A stretch of DNA of 29,678 nucleotides from Clostridium sp. CAG:413. GTDB taxonomy: Bacteria; Bacillota; Clostridia; Oscillospirales; Acutalibacteraceae. Below are positions 23,168-29,678 of this stretch, in pieces (position 1 is the first letter of the stretch; the number at the start of each line of letters is the position of its first letter). The notes under the pieces were generated by a model that was not told the DNA's origin, did no database searches, and saw only the letters and a list, made by a program, of their open reading frames with translations. The stretch covers positions 1 through 29,678 of the forward strand of contig FR888168.1 in assembly GCA_000431775.1 (NCBI GenBank), written 5' to 3'. Made by a program: the position numbers and the translations under genes.

Positions 23168-23734
23168 TTATTTAATTTTTACGAGTCTGTCGCCGCGGAC
23201 GAGGTAGGCATTTTGGGCGAGGTCGATCATCGGCTGGTCATTATAGGAATCGGTATAGAAGTTTTCGACCACCGCGTCGGGGTAACGCTCTCTGAACGCC
23301 TTGACCTTATTCTCTCTGAAGCAGAAGTTGACGAGCTTCATGCTGTCAAGGTCGGTGGTGGAGGCTATATAATTCTTGATATTCAGCCTCTTGCATATCT
23401 CCTCGAGCACAACGTCGATACAGGCGGATAGGATAACATCGTCATCCCTGCGCTGTCTGAGATAGAAGGACTTTATCTTGCGGCTGTTGTTATCCCAGAA
23501 CTCGGTAACGTCGGAATCAATATTCTCTATGCCCCGGCAATAATCCTCGACCACGCCCGAGTAATTCTCAAGCGCCTGCTCGAGCGACATCTTGCCCGCC
23601 TTATACTTGAGCACAGCGCTCAGACCCCAGGGTATCTTTGCAAGCAGCTTCGGATCCTTCTTGAGATAATAAAGGAAGAGATCCACGCCGGATTCGCCTC
23701 TGTAGATAGTATTATCAAAATCGTAAACATTCAT
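23168..23734 (-). CDS. HAD-superfamily phosphatase (SerB-like, HAD-IB)
   Basis: This 188-residue HAD hydrolase probably removes phosphate from a small molecule. The nucleophile motif is 'YDFDNTIYRGES' with D5 and D7. An all-helical cap follows (about 15-90), then the S103 region ('ILSACIDVVLEE') and the acidic motif 'YTDSYNDQPMID' with D162 and D166. This order matches the SerB-like subfamily that also includes phosphatidylglycerophosphatase-type enzymes. The substrate cannot be named. GGAGC precedes the ATG. It has its own promoter and is convergent with the beta-helix gene. Confidence 0.85.
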   Translation of the reverse strand: MNVYDFDNTIYRGESGVDLFLYYLKKDPKLLAKIPWGLSAVLKYKAGKMSLEQALENYSGVVEDYCRGIENIDSDVTEFWDNNSRKIKSFYLRQRRDDDVILSACIDVVLEEICKRLNIKNYIASTTDLDSMKLVNFCFRENKVKAFRERYPDAVVENFYTDSYNDQPMIDLAQNAYLVRGDRLVKIK

Positions 23735-23772
23735 TTTAATTTGCTCCTTTTCATCTTTTGTCCCGTTTTATT

Positions 23773-23788
23773 GCCGTTTCTGAACGGC
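23773..23788. promoter_or_regulatory. Palindrome in the HAD gene leader
   Basis: GCCGTT-TCTG-AACGGC is a perfect 6-4-6 inverted repeat between the -10 and the ribosome site of the HAD gene. It is either an operator or a small RNA hairpin. Confidence 0.35.
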
Positions 23789-23804
23789 TCCCCATATGTC
23801 AAGT

Positions 23805-23813
23805 ATTATACCA
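23805..23813 (-). promoter_or_regulatory. Extended -10 promoter of the HAD gene
   Basis: On the minus strand TGGTATAAT provides TATAAT (23805-23810) with an extended TGn element. The -35 position is poor, which is common for extended -10 promoters. Confidence 0.5.
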
Positions 23814-23931
23814 TTACACGGCCGAATTGTTTTTCCTTGTCGGAATAAATTTATTATGGTTTCCTTAAGGTTTTATTAAGAAAGCTGCGAAGGATTACAA
23901 AAAGTATACATTTTTGCCCCAAAGAAGCTGA

Positions 23932-23962
23932 AAACGCCCGAAATTAGACATTTCGAGCGTTT
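23932..23962 (-). terminator. Terminator after maf
   Basis: The arms 23932-23944 and 23950-23962 pair over 13 positions with one G-U pair and a 5-nt loop. The minus-strand 3' arm ends in a T run (GCGTTTTC). It lies 10 bp past the maf stop. Confidence 0.75.
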
Positions 23963-23971
23963 GATCTTTTC

Positions 23972-24535
23972 TTATTTGTTTTCCAGCTTTTTGAGCTTAC
24001 GGCAAAGGCTGGATATCGGCAGGCCGACTATATTGAAATAATCGCCCTCAATGCTCTCAACGAGCACGCAGCCCCTGCCCTGTATGCCGTAGGCGCCCGC
24101 TTTATCCATCGGCTCGCCGGTATTGACATAGTCGTTGATATCCTTGTTGCTCAGCTCATAGAATTTCACCTTGGTGACGGCATGATATATTTCGGTCTCG
24201 CCGCCGTGAGCAATGCAGACGCCTGTCATAACGAGATGCTCCCTGCCCGAGAGCATTTTAAGCATCTCGACAGCCTCCTTTTTGCTCTTAGGCTTGCCCA
24301 ATATCTTACCGTCGCACACGACCACGGTATCCGCACCGATAACTATCGATCGGCCGTGCCGCTCGGCTATAGCCATTGCCTTTTTGCGAGCCGTCATATC
24401 GACCGCATCCTCGGGCGAAGTGCCCTCGGGCACGCTTTCGTCAACATTGAGGGCGAGCACCTCGAATTTAACGCCCGCAAGGGTCAGCAGCTCTCTGCGG
24501 CGGGGCGAGGTGGAAGCAAGAATTATGTTTTTCAT
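23972..24535 (-). CDS. maf: Maf-family nucleoside triphosphate pyrophosphatase
   Basis: Maf proteins hydrolyse non-canonical or pyrimidine nucleoside triphosphates to monophosphates, a house-cleaning role once linked to septum formation. The 187-residue protein has the N-terminal loop 'ILASTSPRRRELL', E33 in 'NVDESVPEG', K52 and catalytic-base D69 in 'IGADTVVV'. 'GAYGIQGRGCVLVESIEGDY' matches the dTTP/UTP-type subgroup. It overlaps the upstream nudix gene by 4 bp (ATGA), so both are made together, joining two nucleotide-cleaning activities in one operon. Confidence 0.94.
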   Translation of the reverse strand: MKNIILASTSPRRRELLTLAGVKFEVLALNVDESVPEGTSPEDAVDMTARKKAMAIAERHGRSIVIGADTVVVCDGKILGKPKSKKEAVEMLKMLSGREHLVMTGVCIAHGGETEIYHAVTKVKFYELSNKDINDYVNTGEPMDKAGAYGIQGRGCVLVESIEGDYFNIVGLPISSLCRKLKKLENK

Positions 24536-25080
24536 CGGTCGCCCTCCCTCCTGAGCATTTCTGCGGTGCGGAGCACGAGCGCCTGAGTTTTGCCGTCGGG
24601 GATTTCACCCGCAAGCACCATATCGACCGCCTTTTGAAGCGGTATCTTTTCTATCTCGAGGTATTCGTCGTCATCGGGATTTGTGTGGGTAAAGGTGAGA
24701 CCCCTTGCAATATAGAGATAGATTATCTCGCCGCAATAGCCCGGTGAGGGGAAGAATTCGCCGATGAAGCCGAAATCTTTTGCGACTGCGCCGACCTCCT
24801 CCTCAAGCTCACGCTTGCCTGCCTCGCAATGATCCTCGCCCTTCTCGAGCTTGCCCGCGGGCAGCTCAAGCACGACCTTCATATAAGGATATCTGAACTG
24901 TCTGACAAAGAGCAAGCAACCGTCGTCGGTCAGCGGCGCGATACAGACTCCGCCGTGATGCTCGACCACCTCACGGGTGCAGGGTCTGCCGTCGGGCAGC
25001 TCGGCTTCGTCGCAGCGGACGTTGATTATGCGCCCGTTGTATACATAATTCTTTTTGACCGTCTTTTCAGAAAGCTCCAT
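24532..25080 (-). CDS. NUDIX hydrolase, ADP-ribose pyrophosphatase type
   Basis: This 182-residue enzyme probably splits ADP-ribose or related nucleotide sugars into AMP and a sugar phosphate. The Nudix box runs from G76 to about residue 98, with E82 and the core 'RELEEEVGAV' (90-99). Upstream 'QFRYPYMKVVLELPAGKLEK' and downstream 'FFPSPGYCGEIIYLYIARGL' are typical of the NudF/ADPR pyrophosphatase subfamily. GGAGG lies 8 nt upstream of the ATG. It is followed by maf with a 4-bp overlap. The closest subfamily call is by motif pattern, so the exact substrate is not certain. Confidence 0.9.
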   Translation of the reverse strand: MELSEKTVKKNYVYNGRIINVRCDEAELPDGRPCTREVVEHHGGVCIAPLTDDGCLLFVRQFRYPYMKVVLELPAGKLEKGEDHCEAGKRELEEEVGAVAKDFGFIGEFFPSPGYCGEIIYLYIARGLTFTHTNPDDDEYLEIEKIPLQKAVDMVLAGEIPDGKTQALVLRTAEMLRREGDR

Positions 25081-25156
25081 ACAGTTTACCTCCGAAAGTT
25101 TTATATCGGCATCACGTTGAATACTATATACTAAAATATGCTATGGTGGTGCTGAT

Positions 25157-26053
25157 ATGGATTATATCACAAACGCAACCGTTTTAACAACAGAAAATCA
25201 GAGAAAAATGATTTTTTCGCTGAAAAAAGCCTTTCCGTCGCTGGACTGCCGCCTGATAGGGCACTCGCTCTGCTCAAGGGGGATATTCTCGCTTGGCATC
25301 GGCAGGAGCTCCGACCCGCTTCTTATAGCGGCGGGATTTCACGGCCAGGAGTGGCTGACCTGCCTTGTGGCGCTGAGATTCGCCGAGCTGCTGCTGCGCT
25401 CAAGAGCGGCGGGCAAAAAGCTCTGCGGCATCGACACCCGCTGCATCACCCGTGAAGTGATAATCGTCCCCTGCGTCAACCCCGACGGAGTTCAGATAGC
25501 AATAAACGGCTGCGACGGTGCGGGCAGATACTCCGCCGAGGTCAGCCGCATTTGCGCCGCTTCGGATGAGAAATGGAACGCGAACGCAAGAGGAGTCGAT
25601 ATCAACCACAATTTCGACGCCGGGTGGGATATCCTGCGGGAGCTTGAGATAGACAGCGGCATCCTCGGCCCCGCACCGAGGAGATACGGCGGATATATGG
25701 CGGAGAGCGAGCCCGAGACGGCAGCTCTCGTCGCTCTTTGCAGAGTTCGTCAGCCGAGGATGGCTATAGCGCTGCACAGCCAGGGCGAGGAGATCTATTG
25801 GCGCTACGGCGATCGACTGCCCCCCGCAAGCGAACGGATAGCCCGCATACTTGCGGCCGCATCGGGCTACCGCCTCGTCGAGAACGACGGCCTTGCCTCC
25901 CACGGCGGCTTTAAGGATTGGTTCATAGAGTATTTTGACCGCCCCGCATTCACCGTTGAGATGGGTAAGGGCGAGAATCCGTTGCCCGTCGGCGACCTTG
26001 ACCGAATTCTCTGTCAGATAGTCCCCATGCTGACCCTTGCGGCGATAATGTAG
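25157..26053 (+). CDS. M14-family zinc carboxypeptidase
   Basis: This 298-residue metallopeptidase has zinc ligands H62 and E65 ('AAGFHGQEWLT') and H207 ('MAIALHSQGEE'), with catalytic E269 in 'FTVEMGKGENP'. 'VPCVNPDGVQIA' and 'RGVDINHNFDAGW' supply the substrate-binding Arg and Asn. The arrangement resembles the gamma-D-glutamyl-diaminoacid peptidases of the family, which trim cell-wall muropeptides. There is no signal peptide or cell-wall-binding domain, so it probably acts in the cytoplasm on recycled or imported peptides. Only a weak GGTGGT ribosome site precedes the ATG. The gene is divergent from the nudix-maf operon, and no terminator with a clear stem was found after it. Confidence 0.88.
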   Translation: MDYITNATVLTTENQRKMIFSLKKAFPSLDCRLIGHSLCSRGIFSLGIGRSSDPLLIAAGFHGQEWLTCLVALRFAELLLRSRAAGKKLCGIDTRCITREVIIVPCVNPDGVQIAINGCDGAGRYSAEVSRICAASDEKWNANARGVDINHNFDAGWDILRELEIDSGILGPAPRRYGGYMAESEPETAALVALCRVRQPRMAIALHSQGEEIYWRYGDRLPPASERIARILAAASGYRLVENDGLASHGGFKDWFIEYFDRPAFTVEMGKGENPLPVGDLDRILCQIVPMLTLAAIM

Positions 26054-26099
26054 GCAAGTTCCACAAAAAACGACGCTTTTTTTAGGTTAAATCGTTGTC

Positions 26100-26128
26100 T
26101 TTAAAAACCAATTGAATAGTGTTATAAT
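26100..26128 (+). promoter_or_regulatory. Promoter of the MFS transporter gene
   Basis: TTTAAA (26100-26105) and TATAAT (26123-26128) are 17 bp apart. The -10 is consensus and the -35 weak. Confidence 0.5.
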
Positions 26129-26187
26129 AGATTGAATTAATACCCGTCGGGCGGCCGACAGATTTTTCATGATAAGGAGAAAAAGAA

Positions 26188-27714
26188 ATGAACAACCGTT
26201 ATTTCTGCGCAAAAGAAAACGGTAAGCTCAATTATCCGCACACCATTCTCACCGGTTTCGGATTCCTGGCTTCCTCGATTGCGTGGGCTATCTACGACCC
26301 CTACATAACCAAGATCCTCAACAGGCTCTTAACAAGCAGCGCGACCATCACCTCATGGAGCACCAAGCTCAACGAAGCCTTCCCGAAGCTGGCTGAATTC
26401 GCAGCCGCCAACGGCGAGGACGTGGCGACCGCGGCGGGCGGCATCACCCTCGTCCCCCTCTTCATCGGTATCATAATGACCTTTGATAATATTTTCGGCG
26501 TTATCTTCCAGCCGACCTTCGGCAAGCTGTCGGATAACACCCATTCACGCTTCGGCAAGCGCCGCCCCTATGTTATCTTCGGCGCTCCGATATCTGCCGT
26601 TCTTTTTGCAATAATTCCTCTCGTCGCGGTCAAGAGCGGCTCGCTCCCGCTGACGATGCTCTTCATCATCCTTTTTGTCTTTATCATGTCGCTTTGGAGA
26701 GCGCCTGTTGTTGCTCTCATGCCCGACCTTACCCCGAGTGAGATACGCTCCGAGGGCAATGCCGTCATCAACCTCATGGGCGGCCTCGGCAGCGCTATCG
26801 GCCTTTTCGCCGGCACTATAGTCACCGCCATCTACTGCGCGGTCACGGGTGTGAATTCAAAGGCGGACGATTTTGACGAATACGTTACCTTCCCCTATGT
26901 TTTCCTGCTCGGCGCAATAGTCATGATAATCGGTATGCTCGTCATCCTCTTCTTTGTTAAGGAGCCTGACAGCAGGATCAAGATCCAGGGCGAGATGAAT
27001 CAGGCGGCCGACGAAGCAGCAAGAAGAAAGGCCGAAAAGGAAGCTCTCAAGGCCGAAAAGGCCGCAAGGAAAGCCGAGAAGCTCTCCTCCGCCGAGAGAA
27101 GAAGCCTTATCTTCATGCTCATCGGTCTGTTCTTCCTCTTCTGCGGCACCAACGCAATCTCCACCTTCTTCGCTCTCTTTGCCGCTGAGATACTCGGCAA
27201 GACCACCGCTGAAGCAACCATCATGACCACCGCATTCGCAGCCGCCTCCGCAATTGCCGCCCTCCCCGCAGGCTGGCTCGGCAAGAAATTCGGCAGAAAG
27301 AAGACCATACTCGGCGGTCTGTTTATATTCATCCTTGCATTCGGCGCATATCTGCTCACCGAGAACCTCGGCATAGACGCCCTGAGCGGCGCTCTTATCT
27401 GGGTCGCTCTTATCGTCGGCGGCGCGGCGAATATGTTCATCACCGTCAACACCCTGCCGCTCGTGCTTGAGATAGGCGGCATCGCCAAGGTCGGCACTTT
27501 CACCGGCTACTACTACACCGCAACCTTCTCGGCTCAGATAGCCACCCCCATCATCTACGGTATAGTGCGTATGTTCACCGGCACTTATATGTCGCTGTTC
27601 TACTACTGCCCGATCGCGTTCATCCTCTCGGCGCTCTGCATTCTCGTCGTTAAGCACGGCGAGGCTATCCCCGACGAAATAGTCGAGGCAGCCAGAGAAG
27701 AGAACGAGGACTGA
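26188..27714 (+). CDS. MFS sugar transporter of the SLC45/GPH type
   Basis: This 508-residue permease has about 12 membrane helices and probably imports a sugar or glycoside with a cation. The loop after helix 2 carries the MFS signature variant 'GKLSDNTHSRFGKRRPYVIF', which is strong for SLC45/GPH-type sucrose or maltose transporters. The second half repeats it as 'GWLGKKFGRKKTILGG'. Between the halves is a highly charged Ala/Lys/Glu helix (about 272-304, starting 'AADEAARRKAEKEALKAEKA'), which should form a cytoplasmic coiled coil. AAGGAG precedes the ATG. No sugar enzyme is adjacent, so the substrate is open. Confidence 0.85.
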   Translation: MNNRYFCAKENGKLNYPHTILTGFGFLASSIAWAIYDPYITKILNRLLTSSATITSWSTKLNEAFPKLAEFAAANGEDVATAAGGITLVPLFIGIIMTFDNIFGVIFQPTFGKLSDNTHSRFGKRRPYVIFGAPISAVLFAIIPLVAVKSGSLPLTMLFIILFVFIMSLWRAPVVALMPDLTPSEIRSEGNAVINLMGGLGSAIGLFAGTIVTAIYCAVTGVNSKADDFDEYVTFPYVFLLGAIVMIIGMLVILFFVKEPDSRIKIQGEMNQAADEAARRKAEKEALKAEKAARKAEKLSSAERRSLIFMLIGLFFLFCGTNAISTFFALFAAEILGKTTAEATIMTTAFAAASAIAALPAGWLGKKFGRKKTILGGLFIFILAFGAYLLTENLGIDALSGALIWVALIVGGAANMFITVNTLPLVLEIGGIAKVGTFTGYYYTATFSAQIATPIIYGIVRMFTGTYMSLFYYCPIAFILSALCILVVKHGEAIPDEIVEAAREENED

Positions 27715-27808
27715 TATCAATTCCACGACATCTTCTGCCGACGGCTTTGAGTGAGAATCCGCAGCTCGCCCGAAGCCCAAGGCGATCATACATCCTTCTA
27801 TAGAGCTG

Positions 27809-27840
27809 AAAGCATCGGTTTTCCGGTGCTTTTGGCTTTT
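27809..27840 (+). terminator. Terminator of the transporter gene
   Basis: AAAGCATCGG (27809-27818) pairs with CCGGTGCTTT (27823-27832), one G-U pair, loop TTTT, then TTGGCTTTTT. It lies about 95 bp after the stop; the DNA between holds no gene I can support. Confidence 0.75.
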
Positions 27841-27844
27841 TAAA

Positions 27845-27871
27845 AAGAAAAAGATCGGCCGAAACCGATCT
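27845..27871 (-). terminator. Terminator of the minus-strand GNAT-kinase-DUF362 cluster
   Basis: On the minus strand AGATCGG, a TTTCGG loop and CCGATCT (27852-27871) are followed by TTTTCTTTTT. The stem touches the GNAT stop codon. Confidence 0.85.
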
Positions 27872-28311
27872 CAATCCTTGCTTAATTTAACTAAGTATTC
27901 CGTTGTGCCGTCCTCGTATTTTCGCTCGCCCGTATCAGTGAAGCCATGGCGTTCATAGAAGCGGAGCGCGCGCTCGTTTTTCTCAAGCGCCCAGAGGAAG
28001 CGGCAGCCCCTTGCGGCGGCAAACTCTATCAGCTCGGCGCCTATCCCCCGCCCTTGAAACAGCGGCTCAACATACAGGCGCTTTAGCTCCTCGCCGTCGA
28101 TCTCGACGAAGCCGCGCACGATCCCGTCGTCATAGACAAAAACATTGCGGAGCCTGTCCTCGGTGAGGTCACGGGCGACTCTCAGCACCTGCATCTCGCC
28201 GAAGGAATAGCTCTCATCACCGAATATCGGCAAAAAGTTAATGCGATTGTTAAACACAAGTATCTCCGCAATGCGGGATATATCGCCGTTATCAGCTGCA
28301 CGAATCATCAT
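27871..28311 (-). CDS. GNAT-family N-acetyltransferase
   Basis: This 146-residue acetyltransferase moves an acetyl group from acetyl-CoA to an unknown amine. The acetyl-CoA loop is 'VEPLFQGRGIGAELIEFA', and 'LWALEKNERALRFYERHGF' is the usual C-terminal motif B with the FYE-GF hallmark. The first ATG (28311) overlaps the upstream stop; the second ATG (28308) has better spacing from GGGAGC and may be the real start. It is the last gene of a coupled three-gene minus-strand cluster that ends in a strong terminator. Confidence 0.88.
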   Translation of the reverse strand: MMIRAADNGDISRIAEILVFNNRINFLPIFGDESYSFGEMQVLRVARDLTEDRLRNVFVYDDGIVRGFVEIDGEELKRLYVEPLFQGRGIGAELIEFAAARGCRFLWALEKNERALRFYERHGFTDTGERKYEDGTTEYLVKLSKD

Positions 28312-28805
28312 TTGCTCCCGAGACGCTCAATGAAGCGCTCAGCCTCCTCCCTTGAATGAAATACGATTATTTCTCTGCCGTCCCTGTATTTTTCGAGCAG
28401 CTCATATATCCGCGGGCGGCAGTTTGCGGCGAAATCCTCTATCCATTGACGGAATTCACCATCCAATTCCTCCTCGACCCACGGCATATCCTCCCGCTTC
28501 TTGCCCACTCGGCTTCTTGCGCCCTCAAGGCAAATCTCGGTAGACAAATCGAGCATAAACACCGTGTCGCATTCACGAAGCCTCATCTCAAGGGTACGGA
28601 TATAATTGCCGTCGATTATCCAGCCGTCTCCGCTCATTATGCGGGCGAGGGCGGAGTCGAATTCCTCGCGGCTTATGTTCGTTTTGTCGGGCGTGTGCCA
28701 CAGTATGTCGAGATAATGCAGCTCAAGCCCCGTTGCGGCGGCAAGCGTCTGGGCAAAGGTGCTTTTCCCCGCGCCCGGGCAGCCGATAACGATAACTTTA
28801 TTCAT
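28308..28805 (-). CDS. P-loop kinase-like protein (adenylate-kinase fold, 'topology modulation' FlaR type)
   Basis: This 165-residue NTPase has Walker A 'GCPGAGKS' (8-15). 'LELHYLDILWHTPDKTNISREE' in two parts (about 28-48) and 'GWIIDGNYIRTLEMRL' match proteins annotated as topology modulation or FlaR, a poorly understood adenylate-kinase relative. The substrate is not known. The ATG at 28805 overlaps the end of the DUF362 gene by 8 bp and has only a weak ribosome site, so it is probably translated by coupling. A TTG two codons upstream is also open. It overlaps the GNAT gene by 4 bp. Confidence 0.82.
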   Translation of the reverse strand: MNKVIVIGCPGAGKSTFAQTLAAATGLELHYLDILWHTPDKTNISREEFDSALARIMSGDGWIIDGNYIRTLEMRLRECDTVFMLDLSTEICLEGARSRVGKKREDMPWVEEELDGEFRQWIEDFAANCRPRIYELLEKYRDGREIIVFHSREEAERFIERLGSK

Positions 28806-29678
28806 TGTCAATGTTTATCAGCTCATAGCTCTGAGTGCCGATACCGAGGGCTTCGGAGGCGTCGATGGTATGGGTGCCGTGGCGGCTGTTGACCCTCTCC
28901 ATGAAGTGCTCACGGCCGCGGTCGGTCGAATTCTCAACGAGGTCGAGGCAGGCTCTGTCGAGCGCAACAGGGTCAAGGCTCGCAAGAATGCCGATATCCC
29001 TCATGCACGGATCCTCGGCTACGGCGCAGCAGTCGCAGTCGACGGAGAGATTGCACATAATGTTGATATAGGCGATTTTACCCTTGAAATGCTCGGTGAC
29101 GCTTGAAGCGGCGTCCGCCATAGCTTCAAGGAAATGATCCTGCTCGCAGATATTGCCCCACAGACCCTCCTGCTCAAGCTGCTTGCCGCCTGAGTGTATC
29201 CACGCCTTGCCCGCAGAGGAGGCACAGCCTATCGAGAGCTGCTTGAGCGCTCCGCCGTAGCCGCCCATCGGGTGACCCTTAAAGTGAGAAAGCACAAGCA
29301 TTGAGGCATAATCCTCGATATGCCTGCCGAGGTGATTCTCCTTGATGACCTTGCCGTTCGGTATCTGCCAAACTACGTCGGGAGCCTCGGAATCCATGAT
29401 ATCAACGTCGAAGCATTCAAACCAGCCGTGTTTTTTCATCAGCTCAATGTGCTTCGGAGTAGTGTTGCGCGCGCCGCCGTAAGCGGTGTTGCATTCGACG
29501 ACCGTGCCGCCGACATACTCTATCATCGGGCGCATGAATTCCGGGCGCAGATAATTCTGATTGCCGTCCTCGCCCGAATGCACCTTGACTGCCACCTTGC
29601 CCGGCAGCTCAACTCCGAGGCGCTTATACAGCTTGACAACAGCCTCGGGCGTCAGTTCCTTTGTGAAGAAAACCCTTG
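28798..29678 (-). CDS. DUF362 domain protein (possible Fe-S related), cut by the window edge
   Basis: The frame is open to the right edge, and the first visible residues read 'VFFTKELTPEAVVKLYKRLG', followed at once by 'ELPGKVAVKVHSGEDGNQNY'. This is how DUF362 proteins begin, so only a few N-terminal residues are missing. 'LSHFKGHPMGGYGGALKQLS' (GHxxGGxGG) and 'CDCCAVAEDPCMRDIGILAS' are family hallmarks. The cysteines could bind a metal or cluster. Members are often annotated as ferredoxin-like, but this one has no 4Fe-4S ferredoxin tail (CxxCxxCxxxC). The role is unknown. It heads the coupled cluster with the kinase-like and GNAT genes. Confidence 0.85.
   Translation of the reverse strand, partial: RVFFTKELTPEAVVKLYKRLGVELPGKVAVKVHSGEDGNQNYLRPEFMRPMIEYVGGTVVECNTAYGGARNTTPKHIELMKKHGWFECFDVDIMDSEAPDVVWQIPNGKVIKENHLGRHIEDYASMLVLSHFKGHPMGGYGGALKQLSIGCASSAGKAWIHSGGKQLEQEGLWGNICEQDHFLEAMADAASSVTEHFKGKIAYINIMCNLSVDCDCCAVAEDPCMRDIGILASLDPVALDRACLDLVENSTDRGREHFMERVNSRHGTHTIDASEALGIGTQSYELINIDNE

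Noticed and set aside
26054..26187. Possible terminator AAAAAACGACGCTTTTTTT after the carboxypeptidase
   Set aside because: The stem would consist only of A-T pairs around a GC loop, so it is too weak to call.
26857..27789. 310-codon minus-strand open frame within the transporter gene
   Set aside because: Low-complexity acidic translation that mirrors the membrane-helix codons of the opposite strand; not a plausible protein.

Overview
The window looks like a chromosomal segment of an uncultured gut Clostridia (Firmicutes), most like the Oscillospiraceae/Ruminococcaceae. The reasons are Gram-positive signatures (RqcH, TrmK, strong GGAGG-type ribosome sites, consensus sigma-A promoters), GC-rich codon usage with very AT-rich intergenic DNA, PepSY-rich secreted proteins, Thr-rich linkers and a type I-C CRISPR system. 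No rRNA or tRNA gene was recognised. The genus is inference.

Left part (1-10.8 kb). A decayed TnpV fragment sits at the edge. A four-gene plus-strand operon follows: a DUF1858 redox protein, trmK, a Nif3-like protein and rqcH, closed by a clear terminator. A YgjV-like membrane protein comes next on the minus strand. Then comes a dense PepSY locus on the minus strand: an OmpR-type regulator, a histidine kinase with a PepSY-containing sensor region, a secreted protein with three PepSY repeats and a lipoprotein with three more. Direct repeats upstream of both the regulator and the secreted PepSY gene look like shared regulator-binding sites. A small alkaline-phosphatase-fold enzyme and a Thr/Lys-rich surface membrane protein close this part.

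Middle (10.8-20.6 kb). A phage late-gene fragment, truncated at both ends, lies between a small palindromic element and a CRISPR array. It holds the C-terminal part of a minor capsid protein fused to an AT-rich HExxH metallopeptidase/toxin-like tip, a small zinc-ribbon protein that may be its immunity partner, and a truncated scaffold protein. The array has only two repeats and one 35-bp spacer, and its distal repeat is degenerate. It has a leader with a consensus promoter. A complete type I-C cas operon on the minus strand (cas3-cas5c-cas8c-cas7-cas4-cas1-cas2) reads toward it from a consensus promoter.

Right part (20.9-29.7 kb). A secreted beta-helix protein is followed by a HAD phosphatase, a nudix-maf pair, an M14 carboxypeptidase, an MFS sugar transporter of the SLC45/GPH type, and a minus-strand cluster of a DUF362 protein (cut by the window edge), a P-loop kinase-like protein and a GNAT acetyltransferase. 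The beta-helix protein and the secreted PepSY protein end in a similar short aromatic amphipathic tail, which may be an envelope-association signal in this organism.
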